The notes under the pieces were generated by a model. It saw only the letters and a list, made by a program, of their open reading frames with translations, had not been told where the DNA came from and made no database searches. Positions 1-6,999 of a DNA stretch of 12,122 bases are shown here, one piece after another; position 1 is the first letter of the stretch; every line of letters begins with the position of its first letter. Where the stretch lies: the NCBI GenBank assembly GCA_028040005.1, contig JAOFKK010000026.1, positions 1-12,122 of the forward strand, written 5' to 3'. Made by a program: the position numbers and the translations under genes. This DNA is from Rickettsiales bacterium (lineage in GTDB: Bacteria; Pseudomonadota; Alphaproteobacteria; Rickettsiales; UBA1997).

Positions 1-62
1 TGCAATAAAACTATGGATTTATAATTTAAATATCTCGTAGTTTATTTATGTTGTATTATAGA

Positions 63-1427
63 TTATAACACCTTAATTGAGGATTTACCAGAACAAGAAG
101 AGCAAGATAAAATACTACACCAAGATTTTGGCCTATCTCTTACCTCAGATTTATTCGTATTATACTTGCAATAATTAGCAAGATCTTCTTCTTTTATACA
201 ACTCATGTTATAAATTACACTTCTAGTTAACGAATATACAGAGCTACCATTCGATTCATTAATCACATCCAATCCTTCAATTTCCACCTCTTGACCTGAT
301 ATAATTCCTACCAAACTAAAATTTGAACCTTGTTTTTTTAACACCAAATCTTCTATATTATGATCAATCAATCCCATATTCAAAGAAGCACCTCTATTTA
401 CGAGATCCTCAATACCAAAAGGATGATCAACTTCACCAACCGACTCTAACGACTTAGAACTCTTTTTTGACAATGGTACTGATTCACTCCCTATCATATT
501 ACCACGTACTTCTCTCGGTATATTAAATCTTTTTTTCTTGATAGAGGTAACTGCAGATCCCAATTTTTTTTCTAAAATAGATTTATCGCGATCATCAGTG
601 CCAATTTTAAAGGGGTTATAATATATTATATGTTTTCCATTACCATGTTCAAATATTTTAACTATAGCATATCCAAATTCTGCATCTTCTTTATTATGAA
701 TGATAAATATTCCATTATTTTCTGCCTTTAAATCAAAAATATCACAACATTTTACTGCCATACCTACATTTTCATTAGAATCATTAGGAATATTAGATCC
801 TATACTATTTCGTGTATCTGAAGTGGAGGTGGTATTAGATGAATACGCAGTCTGACCTGAAGATCCGCTCCGAGAACCAGAATAGAAAAATTTACTTGGT
901 CTTCCCATAGTATCACCCTGTAGCAACCTATTATGTCGTAAAATACCACTTTGATCTGTAACTTTTGGCTTATCAGATTGAGACAAAAATCTTGTTACAA
1001 TTTCTATATATTGCTCTCTATTGATAGTTGATAATTCTAACTCTGGTATATATATTTTTCTACCCCACCTACTCTCAATAGATTTTATTGATTGAAAAAT
1101 TTTTCTTGTATCCGAAATTATTTCCTCATCATATATCTGATCCACCCCCATATCAAGAGATTTATCAGAAAGAATGTCATAATATTTACATATAGCTCTT
1201 CTTACATGAACTTCATTAGGATTAGTGGTCTTAATATTGCAACCATTAAATTTATATGTTATTGGACGATCAATAGGAATATTGAGTGGAATATTGTGAA
1301 TTTGGAATATAGAGTCTAATATGTCACATATGCGTAATATTTCCTTATTGCTAACTGAATTGTTATTTTCTGTTATTACCCTTGTAGCAAGAATATGTGA
1401 ATTACGACTTTCATTGGATCCGAGCAT
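63..1427 (-). CDS. Unrecognised 454-residue protein, possible secreted/effector-type
   Basis: I do not recognise this protein and assign no function. It opens at an ATG (1425-1427) and ends in TAA at 63-65; no Shine-Dalgarno is visible, and a TATAAT hexamer sits only 7 bases upstream of the ATG (1435-1440) without a well-spaced -35 partner. Three parts can be seen: a charged, probably helical N-terminal part (about residues 1-160), a Ser/Thr/Asn/Gly-rich low-complexity linker (about 183-221), and a mixed alpha/beta C-terminal part. The hexapeptide IEDLV-type motif occurs twice (GIEDLV 338-343, NIEDLV 357-362). Near the C-terminus is a Cys cluster, Cys437, Cys442 and Cys445, right after Trp436. 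There is no signal peptide or membrane segment. Codon use differs from its neighbours: TTG and CTT leucine and GTG valine are frequent in the last 120 codons, where glmS and the znu genes prefer TTA. The long linker and lack of family resemblance fit a host-directed effector, but that is inference. Confidence 0.75.
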   Translation of the reverse strand: MLGSNESRNSHILATRVITENNNSVSNKEILRICDILDSIFQIHNIPLNIPIDRPITYKFNGCNIKTTNPNEVHVRRAICKYYDILSDKSLDMGVDQIYDEEIISDTRKIFQSIKSIESRWGRKIYIPELELSTINREQYIEIVTRFLSQSDKPKVTDQSGILRHNRLLQGDTMGRPSKFFYSGSRSGSSGQTAYSSNTTSTSDTRNSIGSNIPNDSNENVGMAVKCCDIFDLKAENNGIFIIHNKEDAEFGYAIVKIFEHGNGKHIIYYNPFKIGTDDRDKSILEKKLGSAVTSIKKKRFNIPREVRGNMIGSESVPLSKKSSKSLESVGEVDHPFGIEDLVNRGASLNMGLIDHNIEDLVLKKQGSNFSLVGIISGQEVEIEGLDVINESNGSSVYSLTRSVIYNMSCIKEEDLANYCKYNTNKSEVRDRPKSWCSILSCSSCSGKSSIKVL

Positions 1428-1729
1428 AAAATTGATTATAAGACATTTTAGAATATCAAATATTTCAAAAGTTAATACTAATATATACTATTAATATTAC
1501 CTTAATTTTGAAAATTATACTCAATCAAAAAACCCTCCTTGAATAGCATTTTCTATCTTTAAGAGATCTTTGTATAATTGAAGTAGTTTGATTTTTAGAT
1601 AATTTTTAGTGTAATATGCCCATATTGGGCTAAAAATCATTGAATTTGGACAAAATTAGCATAAAAGCAAGCTGCTTTAATTGGAAAATCAATTACAAAG
1701 ATCTCTTTAAGGCAATTAAGGCACTTTTT
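1428..1729. other. 302-base non-coding stretch between pheS and the orphan gene
   Basis: No plausible gene or tRNA is visible here. Most of it (1555-1712) is the nested inverted-repeat element described separately. The part next to the orphan gene (1428-1554) is plain AT-rich sequence that should hold its promoter, since that gene is read leftwards; I see TATAAT on the minus strand at 1435-1440 but no good -35 at the usual distance. The part next to pheS (1713-1729) is too short to hold a convincing terminator. Confidence 0.6.
1555..1712. repeat. Nested inverted-repeat element, MITE-like or structured RNA
   Basis: The outer arms are AAGAGATCTTTG (1561-1572) and CAAAGATCTCTT (1696-1707), a perfect 12-base inverted repeat. 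It extends inwards through TATAATTG / CAATTA with two extra bases on the left arm. Inside is a second perfect pair, TGATTTTTAG (1589-1598) and CTAAAAATCA (1630-1639), which encloses a third, GCCCA (1618-1622) and TGGGC (1626-1630) around a TAT loop. Two small hairpins follow: AAAGC/GCTTT (1664-1668/1674-1678) and AATTG/CAATT (1679-1683/1690-1694). The octamer ATTTTTAG also recurs directly at 1591-1598 and 1602-1609. This could be a small palindromic repeat element such as a MITE, a structured RNA, or the 3' processing/termination region of pheS. No clear target-site duplication flanks it. Confidence 0.55.
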
Positions 1730-2767
1730 TCAAAAGCCAAAATGTTTTAAAAATCTAATATCATTATCAAAAAAACTCCTCAAATCAGTAATACCATATT
1801 TAAGCATTGCTAATCTTTCAATGCCAACACCAAAAGCAAAACCTTGATATTTTTCTGGATCAATATTGACATTTCTTAAAACATTAGGATGAACCATGCC
1901 GCAACCAAGAATCTCCAGAAATTTATTATTACCACCAATTGCAATCAGATTATTTTTCTTCTCATAGCCAATATCTAACTCAGCTGAAGGCTCAGTAAAA
2001 GGAAAGAAACTAGGGCGAAATCTCATAGAAATATCATTAATTTCAAAAAATTTCTTTAAAAATTCTTCCAATACCCACTTTAAATGACCCATATTAACAT
2101 TTTTATCGATCATTAGAGCCTCCATTTGATGAAACATTGGGGTATGAGTTTGATCAGAATCGCGACGATAAACCTTACCAATAGAAATAATAGCTAAAGG
2201 CGGCTTAGAATCTTGTAATTTACGAATTTGAACTGAAGAAGTGTGAGTACGCAATAATAATTTATCGCCATTTTCATCTTCTTTATTAATATAAAAAGTA
2301 TCTTGCATTTGCCTTGCAGGATGATTCTTTGGAATATTTAAAGCAGTAAAATTATGAAAATCATCTTCAATTTCAGGACCAAAAGTTACTTCAAAACCTA
2401 AATTAACAAAAATTTCTTCAATTTCAGAAATAACCTTGCTAATTGGATGGATTTTCCCCTCATTAAATTTACGCTCCGGCAAAGTAACATCGACTTTTTC
2501 TGTTTTTAAACGATCATTAATATCTTTAAGTTCAAAAATCTCTTTTTTAATTTGAATTTCAGAGGTAATATGATTTTTAAATTGGTTAACTTCAAATCCA
2601 ATTTTTTTCTTTTCTTCAATAGTTAAATCCTTGATATTTTTCATCAAATTCTTAACCAAACCCTCTTTGCCCAAAAAACTCAATCTTACATCTTCTAGAT
2701 CCTTAAGATTTTGAGAATTTGTTATTTTTGATCGAAACTCTTTTTTAACTTCTTGCAAATTTTGCAT
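1730..2767 (-). CDS. pheS: Phenylalanine-tRNA ligase alpha subunit
   Basis: PheS is the catalytic alpha subunit of the cytoplasmic (alpha-beta)2 enzyme that activates phenylalanine with ATP and charges tRNA-Phe. The 345 residues match the usual length. In order: an N-terminal coiled-coil region that grips tRNA (about 1-90), the HPIS start of the catalytic core (107-110), the RTHTS segment (173-177), class II motif 2 with GKVYRRDSDQTHTP (197-210) running into FHQMEA (212-217), the phenylalanine-pocket segment FRPSFFPFTEPSAE (250-263), GCGMVHP (288-294), and motif 3 GFAFGVGIERLAML (309-322). It ends in the typical FLKHFGF. The start ATG at 2765-2767 gives the standard N-terminus but has no Shine-Dalgarno. 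It is divergent from the ABC-2 permease. The usual partner pheT does not follow; the next gene on this strand is the unrelated orphan protein 302 bases away. Confidence 0.98.
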   Translation of the reverse strand: MQNLQEVKKEFRSKITNSQNLKDLEDVRLSFLGKEGLVKNLMKNIKDLTIEEKKKIGFEVNQFKNHITSEIQIKKEIFELKDINDRLKTEKVDVTLPERKFNEGKIHPISKVISEIEEIFVNLGFEVTFGPEIEDDFHNFTALNIPKNHPARQMQDTFYINKEDENGDKLLLRTHTSSVQIRKLQDSKPPLAIISIGKVYRRDSDQTHTPMFHQMEALMIDKNVNMGHLKWVLEEFLKKFFEINDISMRFRPSFFPFTEPSAELDIGYEKKNNLIAIGGNNKFLEILGCGMVHPNVLRNVNIDPEKYQGFAFGVGIERLAMLKYGITDLRSFFDNDIRFLKHFGF

Positions 2768-2930
2768 TTATTAATGATAATTTAAAATTATTCTTATTTT
2801 AGGAACCTGCTTGAAAAGCTAAAAATTAGAATTTGTAATTTTTCAACAGGTTTCTTTATATTCTTTCTAAAAGATATAGACTATAGAATAGAATATATCA
2901 TGAATCATCTAAATATTTTTTTCAATATAA
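2768..2930. promoter_or_regulatory. Divergent promoter region of pheS and the ABC-2/znu run
   Basis: Both flanking genes start outward from this 163-base gap, so it must hold their promoters unless transcription enters from farther away. The composition is too AT-rich to fix promoters by eye; one acceptable plus-strand pair is TTGTAA (2833-2838) and TATATT (2857-2862) with an 18-base spacer. GATATA (2873-2878) and TATATC (2894-2899) form a spaced inverted repeat upstream of the permease that could be an operator, but I see no match to the known Zur box pattern. Confidence 0.4.
2804..2852. other. Long hairpin in the pheS / ABC-2 permease intergenic region
   Basis: AACCTG (2804-2809) pairs with CAGGTT (2847-2852) and TTGAAAA (2811-2817) pairs with TTTTCAA (2840-2846), with only C2810 bulged, giving a 13-pair stem around a 22-base AT-rich loop. 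On the plus strand a T-rich stretch (TTTCTTTATATTCTTTCT) follows, so it looks like a rho-independent terminator read rightwards, although no known plus-strand gene ends here. On the minus strand it lies in the untranslated leader of pheS, 37 bases before the start codon, where a leader structure or attenuator would sit; no Phe-rich leader peptide is visible. It may also simply be a palindromic repeat. Confidence 0.5.
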
Positions 2931-3692
2931 ATGATCAATTATTACGGTACTTTAACATTAACAAAAAAAGAGGTTTTAAGATTTTTAAAAGTCTATCACC
3001 AAACAATTTTTTCACCAGTTATAAACTCCTTATTGCTATTGGCAGTTTTTTCTATTTCAGTTGGTAATAAAATTCAAATTGGAGGTCTTGATTTTCAAAT
3101 TTTTATGGCTTCAGGCTTAATTATTATGACTGCGATGCAAAATGCCTTTGCCAATAGCTCCTCCTCCTTTGTTATGGGTAAGGTTTTAGGTCATATTATT
3201 GATTATCTAATTCCGCCACTTGGAGCTTTAGAAATTATTACAGCCTTTACTATTGGTTCAGTTTTACGCGGCATTATGGTTGGAATTGTTGCCTATATTG
3301 CTATTTGGTTCTTTTTAGATATTGCTATTTTTGATCTTTTTTATATTTGTTTTTGCTTAATTTTTGCTTCTATCTTTTTAGGATTATTAGGTATTTTATG
3401 CGGTATTTTATCAGATAGTTTTGATCATATGTCGGCCATTACTAGCTATCTTATAACTCCTTTAACCTTTTTATCTGGAACCTTTTATTCTACCAAAAAT
3501 CTACCTCCTGCATTAGAAAATTTAGCTCATTATAATCCATTTTTTTACATGATTGACGGTTTTCGCTATGGCATTACTGGCTATCATGATAGTAATTTAA
3601 CTATTGGGATTTTTGTAATTTTAGGAGTTAATATTTTACTTTTTGCCCTTAATTACCATCTTTTAAAAATAGGATATAGAATCAAAAATTAA
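2931..3692 (+). CDS. ABC-2 type transporter permease (YadH-like)
   Basis: This is an inner-membrane permease of the ABC-2 export superfamily, 253 residues, close to the length of YadH (about 256). About six hydrophobic segments are visible (near 26-43, 55-72, 100-125, 130-160, 168-185, 225-243). The family signature lies around 170-215: a proline-containing helix, then FLSGTFYS (180-187), LPPAL (191-195) and the YNPFFYMIDGFR segment (201-212). Proteins of this type move lipids, polysaccharides or drugs outward with a separate ATPase such as YadG; the substrate cannot be read here. The gene overlaps znuC by one base (TAATG at 3690-3694), so the two are translationally coupled, yet that ATPase is clearly a zinc-importer type. 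No dedicated partner ATPase is present in the window. The start ATG at 2931 follows a stretch with no Shine-Dalgarno. Confidence 0.9.
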   Translation: MINYYGTLTLTKKEVLRFLKVYHQTIFSPVINSLLLLAVFSISVGNKIQIGGLDFQIFMASGLIIMTAMQNAFANSSSSFVMGKVLGHIIDYLIPPLGALEIITAFTIGSVLRGIMVGIVAYIAIWFFLDIAIFDLFYICFCLIFASIFLGLLGILCGILSDSFDHMSAITSYLITPLTFLSGTFYSTKNLPPALENLAHYNPFFYMIDGFRYGITGYHDSNLTIGIFVILGVNILLFALNYHLLKIGYRIKN

Positions 3693-4405
3693 TGGCTAAT
3701 TTAATTTCCTTAGAAAAGATCAATCTTAATTTTGCTGATAAAAAGATCTTAGATAATATTGACATTAATATTAAAAAAGATGATTTTATTACCATAATTG
3801 GCCCCAATGGCTCCGGCAAAAGCAGCTTAATTAAAATTATTATTGGATCACTTAAAGCCAGCTCTGGCAAGGTTAGAAGAAATAAAAATCTTAAAATTGC
3901 CTATGTGCCACAAAAAATGGAAATTAACCAGACAATACCCATTAATGCCGAATATTTTTTACAATTAAATCAAAAAATTGAACCCAAATTATTTGATAAA
4001 ATTATCACAGAATTAAAAATTGGGAATTTTCTACAAACCCAACTAAATAATCTTTCCGGAGGTCAAAAGCAAAAAATTTTACTAGCCAAAGCTCTTTTAT
4101 CAAAGCCAAATTTGTTAATTCTGGATGAGCCAGCTCAAAATTTAGATATTTCAGGGCAGTTAGAATTTTATAACTATATTGATAAATTACATAAGGAGCA
4201 AAATATCTCAATTTTAATGGTTTCTCATGATTTACATATTGTCATGTCTTCAACTAAAAAAGTTATTTGCCTACATCATCATATTTGCTGCCAGGGAGAG
4301 CCTAAAATTATTGCCCAAAATCCAGATTTTAAAGAAATTTTTGGCAATGATATGAATAAATTAATATCAATCTATAATCATTATCACGACCATCATCATG
4401 GATGA
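3692..4405 (+). CDS. znuC: Zinc ABC transporter ATP-binding protein
   Basis: ZnuC is the cytoplasmic ATPase of the high-affinity zinc importer ZnuABC. All ABC motifs are present: Walker A GPNGSGKS (37-44), Q-loop Gln74, signature LSGGQ (121-125), Walker B LLILDEP (141-147) and H-loop His179 in SHD. The segment LHHHICCQGEP (194-204) and the His-rich tail NHYHDHHHG (229-237) are the zinc-family fingerprints that separate it from a generic ABC-2 ATPase. At 237 residues it is close to usual size for alphaproteobacterial ZnuC. The gene begins on the last base of the ABC-2 permease stop codon and overlaps znuB by 8 bases. Zinc import operons are commonly repressed by Zur, but I could not identify a Zur box upstream. 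Confidence 0.95.
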   Translation: MANLISLEKINLNFADKKILDNIDINIKKDDFITIIGPNGSGKSSLIKIIIGSLKASSGKVRRNKNLKIAYVPQKMEINQTIPINAEYFLQLNQKIEPKLFDKIITELKIGNFLQTQLNNLSGGQKQKILLAKALLSKPNLLILDEPAQNLDISGQLEFYNYIDKLHKEQNISILMVSHDLHIVMSSTKKVICLHHHICCQGEPKIIAQNPDFKEIFGNDMNKLISIYNHYHDHHHG

Positions 4406-5189
4406 ATTTATCATAAAAATTATTATTGCAGCAATCGGTATTAGCCTAATTACTTCTATCTTAGGATGTTTTATTGTGTGGAAAAAAATGGCTTATTTTG
4501 GAGATTCATTAGCTCATGCATCTTTACTTGGGATTGCTATTGGAATTATTTTTTCAATTGATATTAATCTCATGATTTTGGCAATTACCATTGCTTTTGC
4601 TCTGATTTTAGGCTATTTACAAAATAAAAACATCCTCTCTAATGATGCTCTACTTGGTATTTTAGCTCATGCTGGTATTTCTTTAGCTATGGTTGTAGTT
4701 AGCTTTTCTCATGTAATTTTTGATTTAGAAGGTTTTTTATTTGGTAGTTTGCTTTTTGTTGAAAATGAAGATATTTTCCTGATTTACCTATCTCTCTTCA
4801 TCATTTACCCTATTATATTTTTTAATTGGCAAAAATTTATTTTATTAACATTAAATTCTGATATTGCTTGCTCCATGGGTATTAATCCAGCCATATATCG
4901 TATGATTTTTACCATTCTAATTGCCCTAACAATTGCAATTACCATTAAAATTACAGGTGTTTTATTGGTTACGTCTCTTTTAATTATTCCCGCTTCTATT
5001 GCTCGAATTATGAGTAAATCACCTAATCAAATGTTGTTATTTTCTACCATCATTAGTGTCTTTTCTAGTATTTTAGGGGTGATCTTATCTTATGAATTTG
5101 ATTTAATTTTAGGACCAATAATAATCACTATTGCTATCGTAATTTTTAGCTTAGTAGTTACAGTAAAATCTATGACAATATGCAAATAG
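4398..5189 (+). CDS. znuB: Zinc ABC transporter membrane permease
   Basis: ZnuB is the inner-membrane channel of the zinc importer and belongs to the ABC-3 permease family. The 263 residues are almost wholly hydrophobic with about eight membrane segments. Family landmarks are FGDSLAHASLLG (34-45), the GILAHAGISLAMV region (87-99), and GVLLVTSLLIIPAS (187-200). The start ATG at 4398 lies inside the His-rich 3' end of znuC (8-base overlap), and the stop at 5187-5189 lies inside miaA, which starts at 5180. Both junctions imply translational coupling. Nothing looks truncated or altered. Confidence 0.96.
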   Translation: MDEFIIKIIIAAIGISLITSILGCFIVWKKMAYFGDSLAHASLLGIAIGIIFSIDINLMILAITIAFALILGYLQNKNILSNDALLGILAHAGISLAMVVVSFSHVIFDLEGFLFGSLLFVENEDIFLIYLSLFIIYPIIFFNWQKFILLTLNSDIACSMGINPAIYRMIFTILIALTIAITIKITGVLLVTSLLIIPASIARIMSKSPNQMLLFSTIISVFSSILGVILSYEFDLILGPIIITIAIVIFSLVVTVKSMTICK

Positions 5190-6028
5190 ATAAAAATATT
5201 ATTCTAATTTTTGGACCAACAGCAAGTGGAAAATCAGCTTTAGCATTAAAATTAGCTCAGGAAAATAATGGGGTTATTTTTAATGCCGATTCTATGCAAA
5301 TCTATCAAGAATTACCAATTCTATCATCACAACCAACATTAGAAGAGCAGAAAGATATATCACATTTTTTTTACGGATTTTTAAATTATAAACAAGATTT
5401 TTCCGTTGCTAAATGGTTAGAATTAATTATACCTAAAATTAAAGAGCAATTAGAAAAAGGTAAAAAATGCTTTATCGTTGGAGGTACTGGACTTTATTTT
5501 TCTAGCATCTATTATGGCATTAATAAAATTCCTCAAATTACACAGGAGTTAAAGCAAGAAATGCGTGATTTATATAAAGATATTGGTCATGCAAAATTTA
5601 TTGAATTTTTAAATAATTTAGGCGATAAAAATATCGCTGATCTTGATGGTCAAAGATTAATTCGAAGGGCAGAAATTTTAAAAGAAACAGGTAAAAATTT
5701 AACTTTTTGGCAAAATCAACCAAAAAATATATTTTTTAATCAAAATCAAATGCAAATCATTAAATTATTACCAGATCGAGAACAATTATATCAAAAATGT
5801 AATGAAAGATTTGAATTTATTATAGAAAATGGTGCAATTGATGAAGTTAAAAAATTATCCAAATTAAATCCTGATCCTGAAAGCTTAATTACAAAAACAT
5901 TAGGATATAAGGAAATTAATTGCTATATTAATGACCGCTTATTAAAGGACGAAATGACTGAAATTGTCACTAAAAAAATTAGAAATTATGCCAAAAGACA
6001 AATAACTTGGTTTAAAAATCAATTTTAA
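5180..6028 (+). CDS. miaA: tRNA dimethylallyltransferase
   Basis: MiaA transfers a dimethylallyl group from DMAPP to N6 of A37 in tRNAs that read codons starting with U, the first step towards ms2i6A. Motifs visible: P-loop GPTASGKS (12-19), catalytic-Asp segment NADSMQIY (35-42), GGTGLYF (101-107), DGQRLIRRAEI (156-166), GYKEI (242-246), and the C-terminal NYAKRQITWFKNQF (269-282). It is 282 residues against about 316 in E. coli; it stops right after the conserved KRQ-TWF segment, a normal short form for reduced genomes. It overlaps znuB by 10 bases and is followed 11 bases later by znuA, so it sits inside the zinc operon. No functional link to zinc is known to me; the position probably sets its expression. 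Needing DMAPP, it implies an isoprenoid supply, made or imported. Confidence 0.97.
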   Translation: MQIDKNIILIFGPTASGKSALALKLAQENNGVIFNADSMQIYQELPILSSQPTLEEQKDISHFFYGFLNYKQDFSVAKWLELIIPKIKEQLEKGKKCFIVGGTGLYFSSIYYGINKIPQITQELKQEMRDLYKDIGHAKFIEFLNNLGDKNIADLDGQRLIRRAEILKETGKNLTFWQNQPKNIFFNQNQMQIIKLLPDREQLYQKCNERFEFIIENGAIDEVKKLSKLNPDPESLITKTLGYKEINCYINDRLLKDEMTEIVTKKIRNYAKRQITWFKNQF

Positions 6029-6039
6029 CTAATTTTTAT

Positions 6040-6930
6040 ATGAAACTTAAAATCTTAACGATATTTTTTGCTATTTTTACAACCTTCTCATCACCAGCAT
6101 TGGCAAAAATCAACATTTTTACTTGTGAGCCAGAATGGAGGTCACTAGCACAGCAAATTGCAGGTGATAATGCTATATATTTTTCGGCTACAAATTCTAA
6201 TCAAGACCCGCATCATATTAGAGCAAAACCAAGCTTAATTGCAAAGATTATAAAAGCAGATTTACTGATTTGCACTGGAGCTGATTTAGAAGTGGGTTGG
6301 TTGCCATTATTATTAGACAAAGCAAAGAAAGATTTGCAAAATGGACAAATTGGCAACATAATGGCTGCAAATTTTGTTGAAACTATCCAAAAACCAAAAA
6401 TTATTGATCGTTCAATGGGTGATGTTCACCCTCATGGCAATCCTCATATTCACCTTGATCCAAAAAATATTCTGCCCATTGCTAAGGAGATAAAAAATCG
6501 TTTACAAAAAATTGATTCAAAAAATCAAATCATTTATCAAAATAATTATAATAATTTTTCTCAAAAATGGCAAAAATCAATTATCAAATGGCAAAAAAAA
6601 GCAAAAAATTTAAAAAATATAAATATTATATCGCATCACCGATCTTTTAGCTATCTATTTAAATGGTTAAATATTAATGAAATTGCAACCCTAGAACCAA
6701 AGCCAGGAATTAATCCCTCCCCCAAACATTTAAAGAGCATTTGGGAATTAACAAAAAATACAGAAATTAAATTCATCATCAGGGCAAATCATGAGCAAAA
6801 AAAAGCTAGTGATTGGCTACATAAGAGATCACAAATTACAACATTATCATTACCGATCACTATTGATAAAAATCAAAATTTATTTGACCTATTTGACAAT
6901 ATTATTGATAATTTAATAGAATTATTGTAA
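6040..6930 (+). CDS. znuA: Periplasmic zinc-binding protein of the zinc importer
   Basis: ZnuA captures zinc in the periplasm and hands it to ZnuB. It has a signal peptide (residues 1-22, cleavage after ALA 20-22), so the mature protein begins KINIFTCEPEW; this CEPEW opening is typical of one proteobacterial subgroup. Metal-site histidines are visible as DPHHIRAKPS (57-64, His58/His59), a short His loop VHPHGNPHIHLDP (129-141) and SHHRSF (198-203, His199/His200). The LEPKPG segment (218-223) and the IIRANHE region (246-252) are also typical. The His/Asp-rich loop is much shorter than in E. coli ZnuA. At 296 residues the length is normal. The start ATG at 6040 lies 11 bases after miaA; a run of six T follows its stop codon, and the weak pair ACAATA (6896-6901)/TATTGT (6923-6928) precedes it, a possible poor terminator. 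The gene closes the zinc operon. Confidence 0.94.
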   Translation: MKLKILTIFFAIFTTFSSPALAKINIFTCEPEWRSLAQQIAGDNAIYFSATNSNQDPHHIRAKPSLIAKIIKADLLICTGADLEVGWLPLLLDKAKKDLQNGQIGNIMAANFVETIQKPKIIDRSMGDVHPHGNPHIHLDPKNILPIAKEIKNRLQKIDSKNQIIYQNNYNNFSQKWQKSIIKWQKKAKNLKNINIISHHRSFSYLFKWLNINEIATLEPKPGINPSPKHLKSIWELTKNTEIKFIIRANHEQKKASDWLHKRSQITTLSLPITIDKNQNLFDLFDNIIDNLIELL

Positions 6931-6999
6931 TTTTTTCATTAAGAATCACTTTTACAAAAGTTATAACATCTATCAAAAATAAGTATTAGTTAAAAAATT

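Noticed and set aside
561..571. A run of eight A (on the coding strand) inside the orphan gene as a phase-variation tract
   Set aside because: Runs of seven or eight A/T occur in several genes here, including the housekeeping miaA (near 5366), so composition explains it.
1092..1319. Plus-strand 75-residue frame opposite the orphan gene
   Set aside because: It is hydrophobic and Ile/Tyr-rich because of AT-rich antisense, and it lies wholly inside the 454-residue minus-strand gene.
1555..1712. CRISPR array or tRNA gene in the pheS-orphan gap
   Set aside because: The repeats are inverted and nested, not regularly spaced direct repeats, and no T-loop or cloverleaf pattern is visible.
2900..2931. 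Upstream ATG at 2900 as an earlier start of the ABC-2 permease
   Set aside because: It is out of frame with the permease, and the protein already begins with a normal N-terminus at 2931.
3682..4211. Minus-strand open frames opposite znuC
   Set aside because: They are shadows of a clearly conserved gene on the plus strand and have no recognisable domains.
6960..6969. GTTATAACAT upstream of glmS, resembling half of a Zur box
   Set aside because: Only the central 8-base palindrome GTTATAAC is present, without the extended symmetric flanks, and it lies after the zinc operon, before glmS. In such AT-rich sequence this occurs easily by chance.
6931..6999. glmS ribozyme or riboswitch in the znuA-glmS gap
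   Set aside because: The 69-base gap is too short, and the glmS ribozyme belongs to Gram-positive lineages.
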